A DNA stretch of 64,000 nt, from NCBI GenBank assembly GCA_029624735.1, contig JARSSM010000015.1:1-64000 (forward strand), written 5' to 3'. Below the pieces are notes generated by a model. The model was not told the origin of the DNA. It did not search any database and saw only the letters and a list, made by a program, of their open reading frames with translations. The translations under genes and the position numbers were made by a program. Source of the DNA: Defluviicoccus sp. Its GTDB lineage: Bacteria; Pseudomonadota; Alphaproteobacteria; Rhodospirillales; Defluviicoccaceae. This document shows positions 54,437 to 63,338 of this stretch, one piece after another (the first letter of the stretch is position 1; every line of letters starts with the position of its first letter).

Positions 54437-54545
54437 AGTTGACGACCTTGCTCACAAGCTCAACCACCTGATTGACGGCCTGGAGAACCAGGACGAGCAC
54501 CGGCAGCCACTTGCGAGCAAGGTGGTTGAGTTTTGAATGTTTCAT
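54393..54545 (-). CDS. 50-residue protein overlapping the reverse transcriptase start
   Basis: The frame MKHSKLNHLARKWLPVLVLV continues with an amphipathic or membrane helix (LQAVNQVVELVSKVVNYGG) and a basic end (KVRKLHALVQA). It is preceded by CGGAGGTGAGTGCG, by far the best ribosome site in the locus. The RT start lies inside it in another frame (44-base overlap) and has no comparable site, so RT translation probably depends on this ORF, by coupling. It could be a partner protein, a toxin-like peptide or only a leader. No family is recognised. Confidence 0.55.
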   Translation of the reverse strand: MKHSKLNHLARKWLPVLVLVLQAVNQVVELVSKVVNYGGKVRKLHALVQA

Positions 54546-55000
54546 CGCACTCACCTCCGTACTACGCCAACGGCAACCCGCAGCTCCATCCATACGGAGC
54601 CGTCAACTAAGAGAGTCATTAGGTGACCCTCAACACGTGTAGGAGCTAAGAGATTACTCATAAGAGATACTCATAGGTCTCTACAAGTCATAGGCTGGGG
54701 CTATCGCCGCTGGTGCTACCAAAATAAGCGCAGACCGACGGCGCTGCAAGAAGAACACAACCGGGCCGCATCATCGGCTTCGTTCCATCATTATTCTGCA
54801 AGCTTGCGAATGGGCCAACGGCAGACACCTTAGGTTGGGAGGCACTCCGCAGCGCCCCTTGGGTCCCCCCATGGAAAACGGGGGCGGCCGAACCCAATCG
54901 CAGGGGCAGGTGGCTCCCTTTTGCTCCGGCGACTTGGCTCCCAATCGCTGCGGCGTTGACATCCCGCTTGCTTTTTTGCCCGACGTACCTGTTCGTAACG
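54546..55000 (-). ncRNA. Candidate structured RNA upstream of the reverse transcriptase
   Basis: No credible protein frame fills this stretch. A nested hairpin lies at 54859-54897 (TTGGGT pairs ACCCAA; C-run 54865-54870 pairs G-run 54880-54884). Near the RT side there are three related repeats: AAGAGAGTCATTA (54608), AAGAGATTACTCAT (54647-54660) and AAGAGATACTCAT (54661-54673). Retrons and several defence RTs keep their template RNA directly upstream of the RT gene, so this is the expected place for one. The structure is eye-picked and not folded computationally; it could instead be a leader of ordinary mRNA. Confidence 0.3.
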
Positions 55001-55081
55001 TGATAATTGAATACGAGCCCTTTCAAGTTTATTCCGATCGTCTCTTAGACGTTTATTCTATAGCAAGCGTAGCAACCATAG

Positions 55082-55180
55082 CGCGTAGGGCGGATTAGGG
55101 CAACGCCCGTAATCCGCCGGATGCGTCGATGCAGCACCACCTCATGCGGCGGATTGCGCTTCGCTAATCCGCCCTACGCG
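55082..55180. repeat. Palindromic element with perfect 17-base arms
   Basis: CGCGTAGGGCGGATTAG at 55082-55098 is exactly complementary to CTAATCCGCCCTACGCG at 55164-55180, with a second inner pair (GTAATCCGCCG and CGGCGGATTGCG). This GTAGGGCGGATTA palindrome is a widespread intergenic element in proteobacteria. It marks the right edge of the AT-rich reverse transcriptase segment. Confidence 0.75.
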
Positions 55181-55211
55181 GTGCTGCCGCGCCAGCTTCT
55201 GCAAAGCCTGA

Positions 55212-55505
55212 TCAGGCTGCGCGCGGCTTGACGGCGGCGTCGATCTCGGCTCCGGTCCGATCGCGCGCCTGTTCCAGATCATAGGTGCTTTGCATGCCGA
55301 GCCAGAACTCAGGCGTCGTGCCAAAGTAGCGCCCGAGGCGCAGCGCCGTGTCCGGGGAGATGCCGCGCTTGGCATTGACGATCGCGCTGATGCGCATCTC
55401 CGGCACGCCCAAGGCCTGAGCCAAGGCATACTGGCTCATGTCCAAGGGCTTCAGGAAGTCCTCGCGCAGCACCTCGCCGGGATGCACCGGCGGAAAATCA
55501 GCCAT
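55212..55505 (-). CDS. higA: HigA-family antitoxin, orphan
   Basis: The 97-residue Xre-type protein matches HigA: FPPVHPGEVLREDFLKPLDM, the helix-turn-helix SQYALAQALGVPEMRISAIV (about 24-43), then RGISPDTALRLGRYFGTTPEFWLGMQ. HigB toxin genes normally lie just upstream on the same strand, but the 143 bases before this start hold no such gene, so it is an orphan. It may still repress promoters. Confidence 0.9.
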   Translation of the reverse strand: MADFPPVHPGEVLREDFLKPLDMSQYALAQALGVPEMRISAIVNAKRGISPDTALRLGRYFGTTPEFWLGMQSTYDLEQARDRTGAEIDAAVKPRAA

Positions 55506-55648
55506 CAGACGTCACCTCGCTGCCGTCCAGAGTCAGTGCTAATCCGCAATCTCAACATCTCCGTCGGAATACGCCTGACGGCCATGCCGACCGAAGCGGG
55601 ATCCGTCTCGTTTATGCTACCATGGCTTCAAACGAGAGGAGGGCGCGA

Positions 55649-56515
55649 ATGATCTCGAAAACAGCCTTCATTGGCCTTGGCGTCATGGGCTACCCGATGG
55701 CCGGTCACCTGCGCCGGGCCGGCTACGCCGTCACGGTTTATAACCGGACGTTGCGCAAGGCCGAGCGCTGGGTCGCAGAGCACGGCGGCGCGCTGGCGCA
55801 GACGCCGGCGGTGGCGGCGCAAGGGGCGGACATCGTCTTTGCTTGCGTCGGCAACGATGACGACCTGCGCGCGGTGGTTCTCGGTCCGACCGGGGCGCTG
55901 GCCGGGATGGCCGCAGGCGCGATCCTGGTCGATCACACCACCGCTTCAGCCGCGGTCGCGCGCGAGCTCGCGGGCGTCGCAGGGGAGCGCGGCATCGGCT
56001 TTCTCGACGCGCCGGTGTCCGGCGGCCAGAAGGGTGCCGAAAGCGGGCAGCTCTCGATCATGGCCGGCGGTTCGGAGGAGGTTTTCGCCCGCGCCGCGCC
56101 GGTGATGGCGGCCTATGCCAAGGCGATGACCCTGATCGGCCCGGTGGGCAGCGGGCAGCTGACCAAGATGGTCAACCAGATCACGCTCGCCGGACTGACC
56201 CAGGCGCTGGCCGAAGCCCTGAGTTTCGCCCAGCACGCCGATCTCGATCCGGAGAAGGTGCTGGCGGCGATCGGCAAGGGGGCGGCGCAGTCGTGGATGA
56301 TGGATCATCGGGCGACGACGATGATCGACGATCAATTCGATTTCGGCTTCGCCGTCAATTGGATGCGGAAGGATCTTCGGATCGCGCTTGAGGAAGCGCG
56401 CCGCAACGGGGCGAGCCTGCCAGTCGCCGCGCTGGTGGATCAGTTCTATGCCGAGATCCAGCGCCGTGACGGCGGCCGCTGGGACATCACCAGCCTGATC
56501 CGGCTGCTGCGCTGA
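55649..56515 (+). CDS. 3-hydroxyisobutyrate/tartronate semialdehyde reductase-type dehydrogenase
   Basis: The 288-residue beta-hydroxyacid dehydrogenase has the NAD(P) loop FIGLGVMGYPMAGHL (6-20), an NRT after strand 2 that favours NADP(H) (inference), the substrate motif DAPVSGGQKGAESGQL (about 118-133), and the catalytic Lys in GSGQLTKMVNQ (about 168-178). ATG 55649 is preceded by GAGAGGAGGG; a longer start 27 bases upstream lacks this. Glyoxylate carboligase or valine genes are not near, so the physiological substrate is open. Confidence 0.85.
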   Translation: MISKTAFIGLGVMGYPMAGHLRRAGYAVTVYNRTLRKAERWVAEHGGALAQTPAVAAQGADIVFACVGNDDDLRAVVLGPTGALAGMAAGAILVDHTTASAAVARELAGVAGERGIGFLDAPVSGGQKGAESGQLSIMAGGSEEVFARAAPVMAAYAKAMTLIGPVGSGQLTKMVNQITLAGLTQALAEALSFAQHADLDPEKVLAAIGKGAAQSWMMDHRATTMIDDQFDFGFAVNWMRKDLRIALEEARRNGASLPVAALVDQFYAEIQRRDGGRWDITSLIRLLR

Positions 56516-56617
56516 CGGCTGGTCGGCTTCGCTGCCGGGATAGCGGCGGCGGGTTTGACTTCGGCCCGTGAAGGGAATATGGTCCTATAGCCCGCGTTCC
56601 CTCGGCACTTGCCGCGA

Positions 56618-56646
56618 GTGACGACAGGTGACGACACGTGACGACA
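56618..56646 (+). promoter_or_regulatory. Three 10-base-phased GTGACGACA repeats
   Basis: GTGACGACA occurs at 56618, 56628 and 56638, spaced exactly 10 bases, so the copies fall on the same face of the helix. They lie about 100 bases upstream of the aldo/keto reductase start. A TAGAAT -10-like hexamer is near 56706. This is the pattern of a cooperative regulator site. The repeats are seen; the role is inferred. Confidence 0.4.
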
Positions 56647-56743
56647 AATAGCCACATCGCGCGCGCGTAGCGGCACAATAGCGTGTGTTATCAAGATGTT
56701 GCACTAGAATAGAGGGCAACAGCGGGCCGCAGGAGGAGCAAAA

Positions 56744-57754
56744 ATGGAGACAATCGCGATTCCCGGCACCGATTTGCAGCCGACACGGATCGGCCTCGGT
56801 ACCTGGGCGATCGGCGGCTGGCTGTGGGGCGGAACCAGCGAGGCGGATTCGATCCGCACCATCGAGGCCGCCGTCGAGCACGGCATCACGCTGATTGACA
56901 CCGCCCCCATTTACGGCTTCGGCCACGCCGAGGAGATCATCGGCAAGGCACTGCGGAAAAGTGATCTGCGCGCGAAGGTGGTGCTGGCGACGAAGTGCGG
57001 GCTCGCCTGGTTCGAGGGCGGCCAACTGCCGCACCGCAACGCCAGCCGGGCGCGGATCCTGCGCGAGGTCGAGGATTCGCTTCAGCGCCTGAAGACCGAC
57101 GTCATCGACATCTACCAGGTCCACTGGCCGGATTACGAAACCCCGATCGAGGAAACGGCGCAAACACTGAAAGAGCTGCTGGAGCAGGGCAAGATCCGCG
57201 CCATCGGCGTCTCCAACTTCGCGCCGTCGCAGATGGAGGCCTTTCGCGCGGTGGCGCCACTCGCGACCTCACAGCCGCCCTACAACCTTTTCGAGCGGCG
57301 GGTGGAAGCCGATGTGCTCCCGTACTGCCGCGAGCACGGCATCGTCACGCTTACCTACGGCGCGCTCTGCCGCGGGCTGTTGTCCGGGCGGATGACGGCG
57401 GAGACGACCTTCGAAGGCGACGACATCCGCACCTGGGATCCGAAGTTCTGCACGCCGCGCTTCACCGAGTATCTTGCGGCCGTCGAGTGTCTGGACAGTC
57501 TCGCGCAGGAGCGGTGGGGCAAGCGCGTCGTTCACCTTGCGCTGCGCTGGCTTCTGGATCAGCCGGGCGTCGGCATCGCGCTGTGGGGCGCGCGGCGGCC
57601 GGAGCAGTTGGCGCCGCTGGCCGGCATCGAGGGCTGGTCCTTGAACGACGATGACCGGGCCGCCATCGAACGCATCATCAGCGAGGCCGTGACCGATCCG
57701 ATCGGGCCGGAGTTCATGGGTCCGCCCAAGCGCCGGCCCGCTCCTCCAGCGTAA
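56744..57754 (+). CDS. Aldo/keto reductase
   Basis: The 336-residue TIM-barrel oxidoreductase carries the catalytic tetrad: Asp52 (IDTAPIYG), Tyr57, Lys84 (VLATKCGL) and His127 (VHWPDYE). NADPH-binding residues lie in the C-terminal part. The start GTDLQPTRIGLGTWAIGGW is typical of the Tas/YajO/Gcy group. The 3' end nearly meets the convergent parA gene. The substrate is unknown. Confidence 0.9.
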   Translation: METIAIPGTDLQPTRIGLGTWAIGGWLWGGTSEADSIRTIEAAVEHGITLIDTAPIYGFGHAEEIIGKALRKSDLRAKVVLATKCGLAWFEGGQLPHRNASRARILREVEDSLQRLKTDVIDIYQVHWPDYETPIEETAQTLKELLEQGKIRAIGVSNFAPSQMEAFRAVAPLATSQPPYNLFERRVEADVLPYCREHGIVTLTYGALCRGLLSGRMTAETTFEGDDIRTWDPKFCTPRFTEYLAAVECLDSLAQERWGKRVVHLALRWLLDQPGVGIALWGARRPEQLAPLAGIEGWSLNDDDRAAIERIISEAVTDPIGPEFMGPPKRRPAPPA

Positions 57755-57765
57755 GGCCGAAGGTC

Positions 57766-58398
57766 CTAAAGCCGGCTGCCGATCTCGGCGGCGAGCGCGC
57801 TGATCTCCAGCGCCGCCGCGCTCTTGGGCGCCTGCTCCAGCGTCGAGCGGCCCTCGAGCATGCTGGCGGCAAAGGCGATCCGGTTGCCGATCGTCGCCGC
57901 CGCCACCGGCAGGCCATCCGCCTCCAGCTTGGCGCGCATCTGCTCAATCAGGCGGCCGCGCGGCGGCATCCGGTTGAGCACGATCAGGATTGGCACCCGC
58001 TCCTTGCGGGCAAGCGTCAGCGTCGGCGCCGTCGCCCAGATATCCATCGGGCTCGGCTGGACCGGCACCACGACCAGGTCGGCGGTGCGGATCGCCGCCT
58101 TGGCCTCGGTTTCGGCGTGCGGCGGGCTGTCGATGATGACGAGGTCGTGGCGGCTCTTCATGCGGTCGACGTCGGCGGCCATCTTCCAGCCGGCGACGGC
58201 CACAAACGACAATGACGAGGCGGCCGCCGGCAGGCCGGCGCGGATCCGGTACCATTCACTCAAGCTCGCCTGCGGGTCGATATCGATCAGCCCGACCCGT
58301 TTGCCGCTGTTGGCGAAGGCGACCGCGAGGTGCGCGGCCAGCGTCGTCTTGCCGGCGCCGCCCTTTTGCTGGGCAATGGTGAGAACCTTCGCCGCCAT
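57766..58398 (-). CDS. Orphan ParA-family ATPase
   Basis: The 210-residue deviant Walker ATPase has KGGAGKTT (about 12-19), the switch DIDPQASLSEWY, and DLVIIDSPPHAETEAK (about 85-100). It lacks the N-terminal DNA-binding region of plasmid ParA and has no parB beside it. Such small chromosomal ParAs position cellular cargo (plasmid, carboxysome, chemotaxis or similar), and which cargo cannot be told here. It is upstream of nothing on its strand but convergent with the reductase gene. Confidence 0.88.
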   Translation of the reverse strand: MAAKVLTIAQQKGGAGKTTLAAHLAVAFANSGKRVGLIDIDPQASLSEWYRIRAGLPAAASSLSFVAVAGWKMAADVDRMKSRHDLVIIDSPPHAETEAKAAIRTADLVVVPVQPSPMDIWATAPTLTLARKERVPILIVLNRMPPRGRLIEQMRAKLEADGLPVAAATIGNRIAFAASMLEGRSTLEQAPKSAAALEISALAAEIGSRL

Positions 58399-58550
58399 CG
58401 CGGTCTCCTTCCCCTTTTCCCCTGATGCGGGCCCTGATGCGGGCGTCTGCGCCCAACCGTTCGTTGCTGCCGGCTTTCCCGTTCACTCTAGCGGTGTTGA
58501 AGAACGGTTGAAAGAGGCTGGTGCCCGAGCGCGCAGTCAGTAGCGCGCGG

Positions 58551-61500
58551 TCAGTGGAAGTCGCGCGAGGAGACCTCGAAGCGGGCCTCGTCGCCGGCGC
58601 GGCTGGGGGTGAGGCTGGGGGCAATGTGGCGGCTCAACCGCGCTAGCACGGGATCGAGGGTAACCAGCCGCCGGGCCAGCACGTGCACCACCGCGCCTTG
58701 CCGCTGTACCAGTCCCTCGACGCCGATCATCTGCGCCCCCAGCACGGTTCCGCGATAACGGGCAAAGACGGCCGGCTTGACGATCAGGTTCGCCTGGCCG
58801 GTCTCGTCTTCGAGCGTGATGAAGATGATCCCTTTGGCACTGCCCGGGCTCTGCCGGGTGATGACGAGGCCCGCCGTCTTCGCCCGGTCCTCGTGCTTAA
58901 GCGCCGCGATCCGCGCTGCCGGCAGGTATCCTTCCGTGTCCAGCCGCGGGCGCAACAGCGCCACCGGGTGCGCCTTCAGCGACAGGCCGAACGCCCGGTA
59001 GTCCTCGCTGACCTCCTCGCCCAGAGGCGCCGGCGGCAAGGCAACGGCGGGTTCTTGCTCCTGCCTCGTTCCGGCGCCGGCGAACAGGGGAGCGAACAGC
59101 GGCAGCGGCTCCTCCTCCAGCCCCAGCACCGCCCACAGCGCGCACCGGCGATCAAGCTTGAGCGAGCCGAAGGCATCGGCGCGGGCGAGCGTCTCCAGCG
59201 TCCTTGGTGCCAAGCCGGCACGCGCGGCAATCTCCGCAATCGAGGCGAAGGGCCGGCTGCGGGCGGCCGTGATCGCTCTCGCCTCGGCTTCCCTTAAGCC
59301 CTTGATCTGGCGGAAGCCTAGGCGCAGCACCGGCCCGCCGGTCGCGGCCAGCTCGAGCGTGCAGTCCCAGTCGCTGGCATTCACATCGGCCGGCAGGACG
59401 TGGACGCCGTGCCGCCTGGCATCGGCGATGATCTGCGCCGGGGCATAGAAGCCCATCGGCTGGCTGTTGAGGAGCGCGCAGGCGAACGCGGCCGGGTAGT
59501 GGCACTTGAGCCAGGCCGAGACATAGACGATCAGCGCAAAGCTGGCGGCGTGCGACTCCGGAAAGCCGTAGTCGGCGAAGCCCTCGATTTGGCGAAAGCA
59601 GCGCAGGGCGAAATCGGCTTCGTAGCCGCGCCCGGTCATGCCGGCGATGAAACGGTCGCGGAAGTGATGGATGGTGCCGTGGTTGCGGAAGGTCGCCATC
59701 GCCCGCCGCAAGCCGTCGGCCGCGGACGGCGTGAAGCCGGCGGCGACGATGGCGATCCGCATCGCCTGTTCCTGGAACAACGGCACGCCCAGGGTCTTGC
59801 CGAGCACGGCCTTGAGCTCGGCGGACGGAAACGCGACCTCCTCCAGGCCTTCGCGCCGGCGCAGGTAAGGGTGCACCATGTCGCCCTGGATCGGGCCCGG
59901 CCGCACGATCGCGACCTCGATCACCAGGTCGTAGAATTCCTTGGGCTTGAGCCTCGGCAGCATGCCCATCTGCGCCCGGCTCTCGACCTGGAACACGCCG
60001 ACCGAGTCCGCCCGGCACAGCATGGCATAGACGGCAGGGTCCTCTGCCGGCACCGTCGCCAGCGTCAGCCGCCGGCCGTGGTGCAGCGCGAGCAGCGCCA
60101 AGGCCTTGCGCACGCAGCTCAGCATGCCGAGGCCTAAGATGTCGATCTTGAGGATGCCGAGTGTGTCGAGGTCGTTCTTGTCCCATTCGATGACGGTGCG
60201 TTCGGCCATCGCTGCATTGCCGATCGGCACCACCTCGTTCAAGGGGCTGCGGGTGATCACCATGCCGCCGGTATGCTGGGAGAGGTGGCGCGGAAAGCCC
60301 TTGAGCTCCTCGGCAAGGGCGATCACCCGTTGCAGCCACTGATCGCAAGGGTTGAGGCCGGCCGCGCGCAGCTCGTCCGCGCCGACCTCCGCCCACGGCC
60401 GCCGCCAGAAGGCACGCTGCAGGGCGGTTATCGCATCGTCCGAGAGGCCAAATACCTTGCCGACCTCGCGCAGCGCGCTCTTGGTGCGGTACGAGATCAC
60501 CGTTGCCGTCATGCCGGCGCGCGCGCGGCCGTACTTCTGATAGACGTACTGGATCACCTCCTCGCGCCGCTCGTGCTCGAAGTCGACATCGATGTCCGGC
60601 GGCTCGTTGCGTTCGGCGCTGATGAAGCGTTCGAACAGCACTTCGATGCGGGCGGGATCGACGGCGGTGATGCCGAGGCAGAAGCAGACGGCCGAGTTCG
60701 CCGCCGAGCCGCGCCCCTGGCACAAGATGCCGCGCTCGCGTGCGAAGCGGACGATGTCGTGGACGGTGAGGAAGTAGGGCGCGAACTTGAGCGTCGCGAT
60801 CAGGTCGAGCTCGTGCGCGATCTGGGCCTTGACCTTCGCCGGCACGCCTTCCGGATAGCGCTCGTCCGCACCGAGCCAACTGAGCCGCGCAAGCTCCTCC
60901 TGCGGTGTGCGGCCCTGCGGGACCGGGTCGATCGGGTATTCGTACTTGAGCTCATCGAGGCTGAAGGCGCAGCGCCCAGCGATCTCAAGCGAGCGCGCCA
61001 AGGCGTCAGGATGGCTGCGGAACAGCCGCGCCATCTCAGCCGGCGGCTTCAGGTGCCGTTCCCCGTTCGCGAACAGGCGGTAGCCGGCCTCGCGCAGGGT
61101 GCAGTGTTCGCGGATGCAGGTGAGCACGTCCTGCAACGGCCGCCGGGTTGCGTCGTGGGCGTGCACATCGTTGGTGGCGACGAGCGGCACCCCGCAGGCG
61201 CTGCCAAGCGCCGCCAGGGTGGCGAGCCGCACGTCATCGTCGCCCTGATAGAGCTTGGCGACGGCGAGGGAGAGGCGGTCGCCGAGGTCCTGCTTGAGGC
61301 GCCCGAGGAAGAGGGCGAAGGCCTGATCCGGCTTGTCTGGCGGCACCGCAACCAGGATCTGGCCCTCGCTGAAGGCGATGACGTCGGCGAGCGACAGCCG
61401 GCACTCGGCCTTGGGCGCCCGCCTGCGGCCCACGCTGAGGAGGCGGCAGAGCCGGCCGTAGGCGGCGCGGTCGGTGGGAAAGCAAAGGAGGCTCGGCGCA

Positions 61501-61715
61501 TCGTCCAGATCCAGCCGCGCGCCGACGATGAGGCGGATCCCGCTCGCCTTGGCGGCCGTGTGCGCGCGGACGATGCCGGCGAGCGTGTTGCGGTCGGCAA
61601 TCCCGATCGCGGCGGTGCCCAAGCCCGCAGCCGCGGCGACCATCTCCTCCGGGTGCGAGGCGCCGCGCAGGAAGCTGAAGTTGGTGGTCACCTGTAGTTC
61701 GGCGTAACCGGTCAT
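58551..61715 (-). CDS. dnaE2: Error-prone DNA polymerase DnaE2 (ImuC)
   Basis: The 1054-residue C-family polymerase lacks the proofreading-associated features of DnaE1 and follows the DnaE2 pattern. It has a PHP domain with the start TNFSFLRGASHPEEM, the polymerase core with GRGSAANSAVCFCLGIT, PPDIDVDFEHERREEV (catalytic aspartates), and HTGGMVITRSPLNEVVPI. C-terminal helix-hairpin-helix and OB domains follow. DnaE2 performs translesion synthesis after DNA damage with ImuA and ImuB, which lie directly upstream on the same strand. Confidence 0.96.
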   Translation of the reverse strand: MTGYAELQVTTNFSFLRGASHPEEMVAAAAGLGTAAIGIADRNTLAGIVRAHTAAKASGIRLIVGARLDLDDAPSLLCFPTDRAAYGRLCRLLSVGRRRAPKAECRLSLADVIAFSEGQILVAVPPDKPDQAFALFLGRLKQDLGDRLSLAVAKLYQGDDDVRLATLAALGSACGVPLVATNDVHAHDATRRPLQDVLTCIREHCTLREAGYRLFANGERHLKPPAEMARLFRSHPDALARSLEIAGRCAFSLDELKYEYPIDPVPQGRTPQEELARLSWLGADERYPEGVPAKVKAQIAHELDLIATLKFAPYFLTVHDIVRFARERGILCQGRGSAANSAVCFCLGITAVDPARIEVLFERFISAERNEPPDIDVDFEHERREEVIQYVYQKYGRARAGMTATVISYRTKSALREVGKVFGLSDDAITALQRAFWRRPWAEVGADELRAAGLNPCDQWLQRVIALAEELKGFPRHLSQHTGGMVITRSPLNEVVPIGNAAMAERTVIEWDKNDLDTLGILKIDILGLGMLSCVRKALALLALHHGRRLTLATVPAEDPAVYAMLCRADSVGVFQVESRAQMGMLPRLKPKEFYDLVIEVAIVRPGPIQGDMVHPYLRRREGLEEVAFPSAELKAVLGKTLGVPLFQEQAMRIAIVAAGFTPSAADGLRRAMATFRNHGTIHHFRDRFIAGMTGRGYEADFALRCFRQIEGFADYGFPESHAASFALIVYVSAWLKCHYPAAFACALLNSQPMGFYAPAQIIADARRHGVHVLPADVNASDWDCTLELAATGGPVLRLGFRQIKGLREAEARAITAARSRPFASIAEIAARAGLAPRTLETLARADAFGSLKLDRRCALWAVLGLEEEPLPLFAPLFAGAGTRQEQEPAVALPPAPLGEEVSEDYRAFGLSLKAHPVALLRPRLDTEGYLPAARIAALKHEDRAKTAGLVITRQSPGSAKGIIFITLEDETGQANLIVKPAVFARYRGTVLGAQMIGVEGLVQRQGAVVHVLARRLVTLDPVLARLSRHIAPSLTPSRAGDEARFEVSSRDFH

Positions 61716-61733
61716 CGCGCCCGCCCGCGGTCT

Positions 61734-63338
61734 TCAGCCGAACAGGCCGTGCAGGTACCAGCGCGGCGGCGCATCGGCACGGTAGGGGCCTTCGCGATAG
61801 ACCCAGAACCGGCAGCCGTCCGCGTCCTCGAGCCGGTAGTAGTCGCGGCTGGCGGCGCTTAAGTCGGCACCGGCATCGCTGCGCCACCACTCCGGCGCGA
61901 TCCGCTCCGGCCCGTCGGCGGCGATGATGCGGTGCGGCTGGCGGCGCCAGCGGAACAGGGCAGGTGGCCCCTCCGGCACCGGCGCCACCACCTCGATCGG
62001 CTCCGGCGAGGGGAACAGCGTGAGCGGCCGCGGCTGGCGGGGCCAGGGGCCCGTGCCGGCGGAAGCGCCGCCGCTCAGGGCCTGGATCTCAGTAAAGGCC
62101 CGCTCGGGGATATGGCTCGCGTGCGGTGCCAGCCAGACAACCGCTGCCGCCCCCAGCCGGTTGCTCAAGCGGTCGATCAGCGCACCGAGGCTGTCCGCTG
62201 CCGTGGTGTCCGCTCTGTCCGCGCCGTCAAGCGCGATCGCGGCTTGAGCGGGCCGATGCGGCTCGGTGACGAGGGCTGCGAGCGTCATCACTTCGATACC
62301 GAAGCCGACGTCCAAGCCCTCCAGCTTGTCGCGCAACAGCCGGCTCAGGTGCGCCTCGGCGACGCTGGGGCGGCTGGTGCCGGCCTCGATGCGGGTGAGC
62401 GTGCCGTCGCTGCGATAGCACGAAAGCTCCAGTTGCCGGGCGCCGCGCTGCGTTGCCTGCAGCCGCCGGCTCAACTCGGCGACCAACAGTGCGACGACGG
62501 CCGTCACGTCACTCAAGCGGCCGAGCGGCTCGGCAAAGGCGAGGCGGGCGAGGAACTCCGGCTGCGGTCGGCGCGGCGACAGCGGCTCATCGACCCGGCC
62601 GAAAGCCTGATCGAGCGTAAGCAGCAGCGCCTCGCCGAAGCGGGCGGCGAGCGGGGTGCGTGGCAGCGCCATGAGATCGCCGACCCGGCTTAAGCCCAGC
62701 CGGCGCAAAAGCTGGAGCGCGTCCACGGGCAGCCGCAGTCCCTCGATGGGGAGTGGCCGCAGGCGTGCCTCGGCCTCGCCCGCCGGCACGATGCTGACCG
62801 GCTTCCGCGCCAGCCGGGCCACAGCCCAGGCGGCACCGGCGGTCTCCGCCACCGCGGCCGCGGCGGTGAAGCCGAGCGCGGTCATGCACTTGACCAGATC
62901 GGCCAGAAGGGCCGCCTCACCGCCGCAGAGGTGAGCGCAGCCGGAGATGTCGAGCCACAGCCCGCCCCCGCCGCCCAGGCGACCGGCCCCGGTGCTGGCC
63001 GGATCGATGGCGGTCCAGGGCGTGTAGCGGCCGCACCAGTCGGCGAGGCGTGTCAGCAGCCGGCTGTCGGCGGCCCCATCGTGCGTACGCACGTCGAGAT
63101 CGGGCCGGATCGCCTTGGCACCCGCGAGCGGCAGGCCTGGTGCGATACCGGCGGCGCGAGCGGCTGCGCTGACGGCAACCAGCCGCAGCCCGCCATTGCC
63201 GGCGCTGCCGACGGTGGCGATCAGGGGTGCTGCCGCCTCAGCCGGCGCGCGCGCTTGGCTGCCTGCCTGGGTGCCAAGCCGCCGGCGCAGGCGGTCGGTG
63301 GCGAAGCTCGGCAGCCAGAGCGAGACGATCCGTTTCAT
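61734..63338 (-). CDS. imuB: ImuB, inactive Y-family polymerase-like mutagenesis factor
   Basis: The 534-residue protein matches ImuB: start KRIVSLWLPSFATDRLRRR, the finger/palm remains with LWLDISGCAHLCGGEAALL, a helix-hairpin-helix near GLSRVGDLMALPRTPLAARFG, and a C-terminal part ending VYREGPYRADAPPRWYLHGLFG. Catalytic carboxylates of Y-family polymerases are replaced, as known for ImuB, which recruits DnaE2 to the sliding clamp. It overlaps imuA by about 100 bases and precedes dnaE2 by 18 bases. Confidence 0.94.
   Translation of the reverse strand: MKRIVSLWLPSFATDRLRRRLGTQAGSQARAPAEAAAPLIATVGSAGNGGLRLVAVSAAARAAGIAPGLPLAGAKAIRPDLDVRTHDGAADSRLLTRLADWCGRYTPWTAIDPASTGAGRLGGGGGLWLDISGCAHLCGGEAALLADLVKCMTALGFTAAAAVAETAGAAWAVARLARKPVSIVPAGEAEARLRPLPIEGLRLPVDALQLLRRLGLSRVGDLMALPRTPLAARFGEALLLTLDQAFGRVDEPLSPRRPQPEFLARLAFAEPLGRLSDVTAVVALLVAELSRRLQATQRGARQLELSCYRSDGTLTRIEAGTSRPSVAEAHLSRLLRDKLEGLDVGFGIEVMTLAALVTEPHRPAQAAIALDGADRADTTAADSLGALIDRLSNRLGAAAVVWLAPHASHIPERAFTEIQALSGGASAGTGPWPRQPRPLTLFPSPEPIEVVAPVPEGPPALFRWRRQPHRIIAADGPERIAPEWWRSDAGADLSAASRDYYRLEDADGCRFWVYREGPYRADAPPRWYLHGLFG

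Noticed and set aside
59152..61697. Several long frames overlapping dnaE2 on both strands
   Set aside because: They overlap a full-length DnaE2 with clear family motifs; their compositions are those of out-of-frame GC-rich translation.
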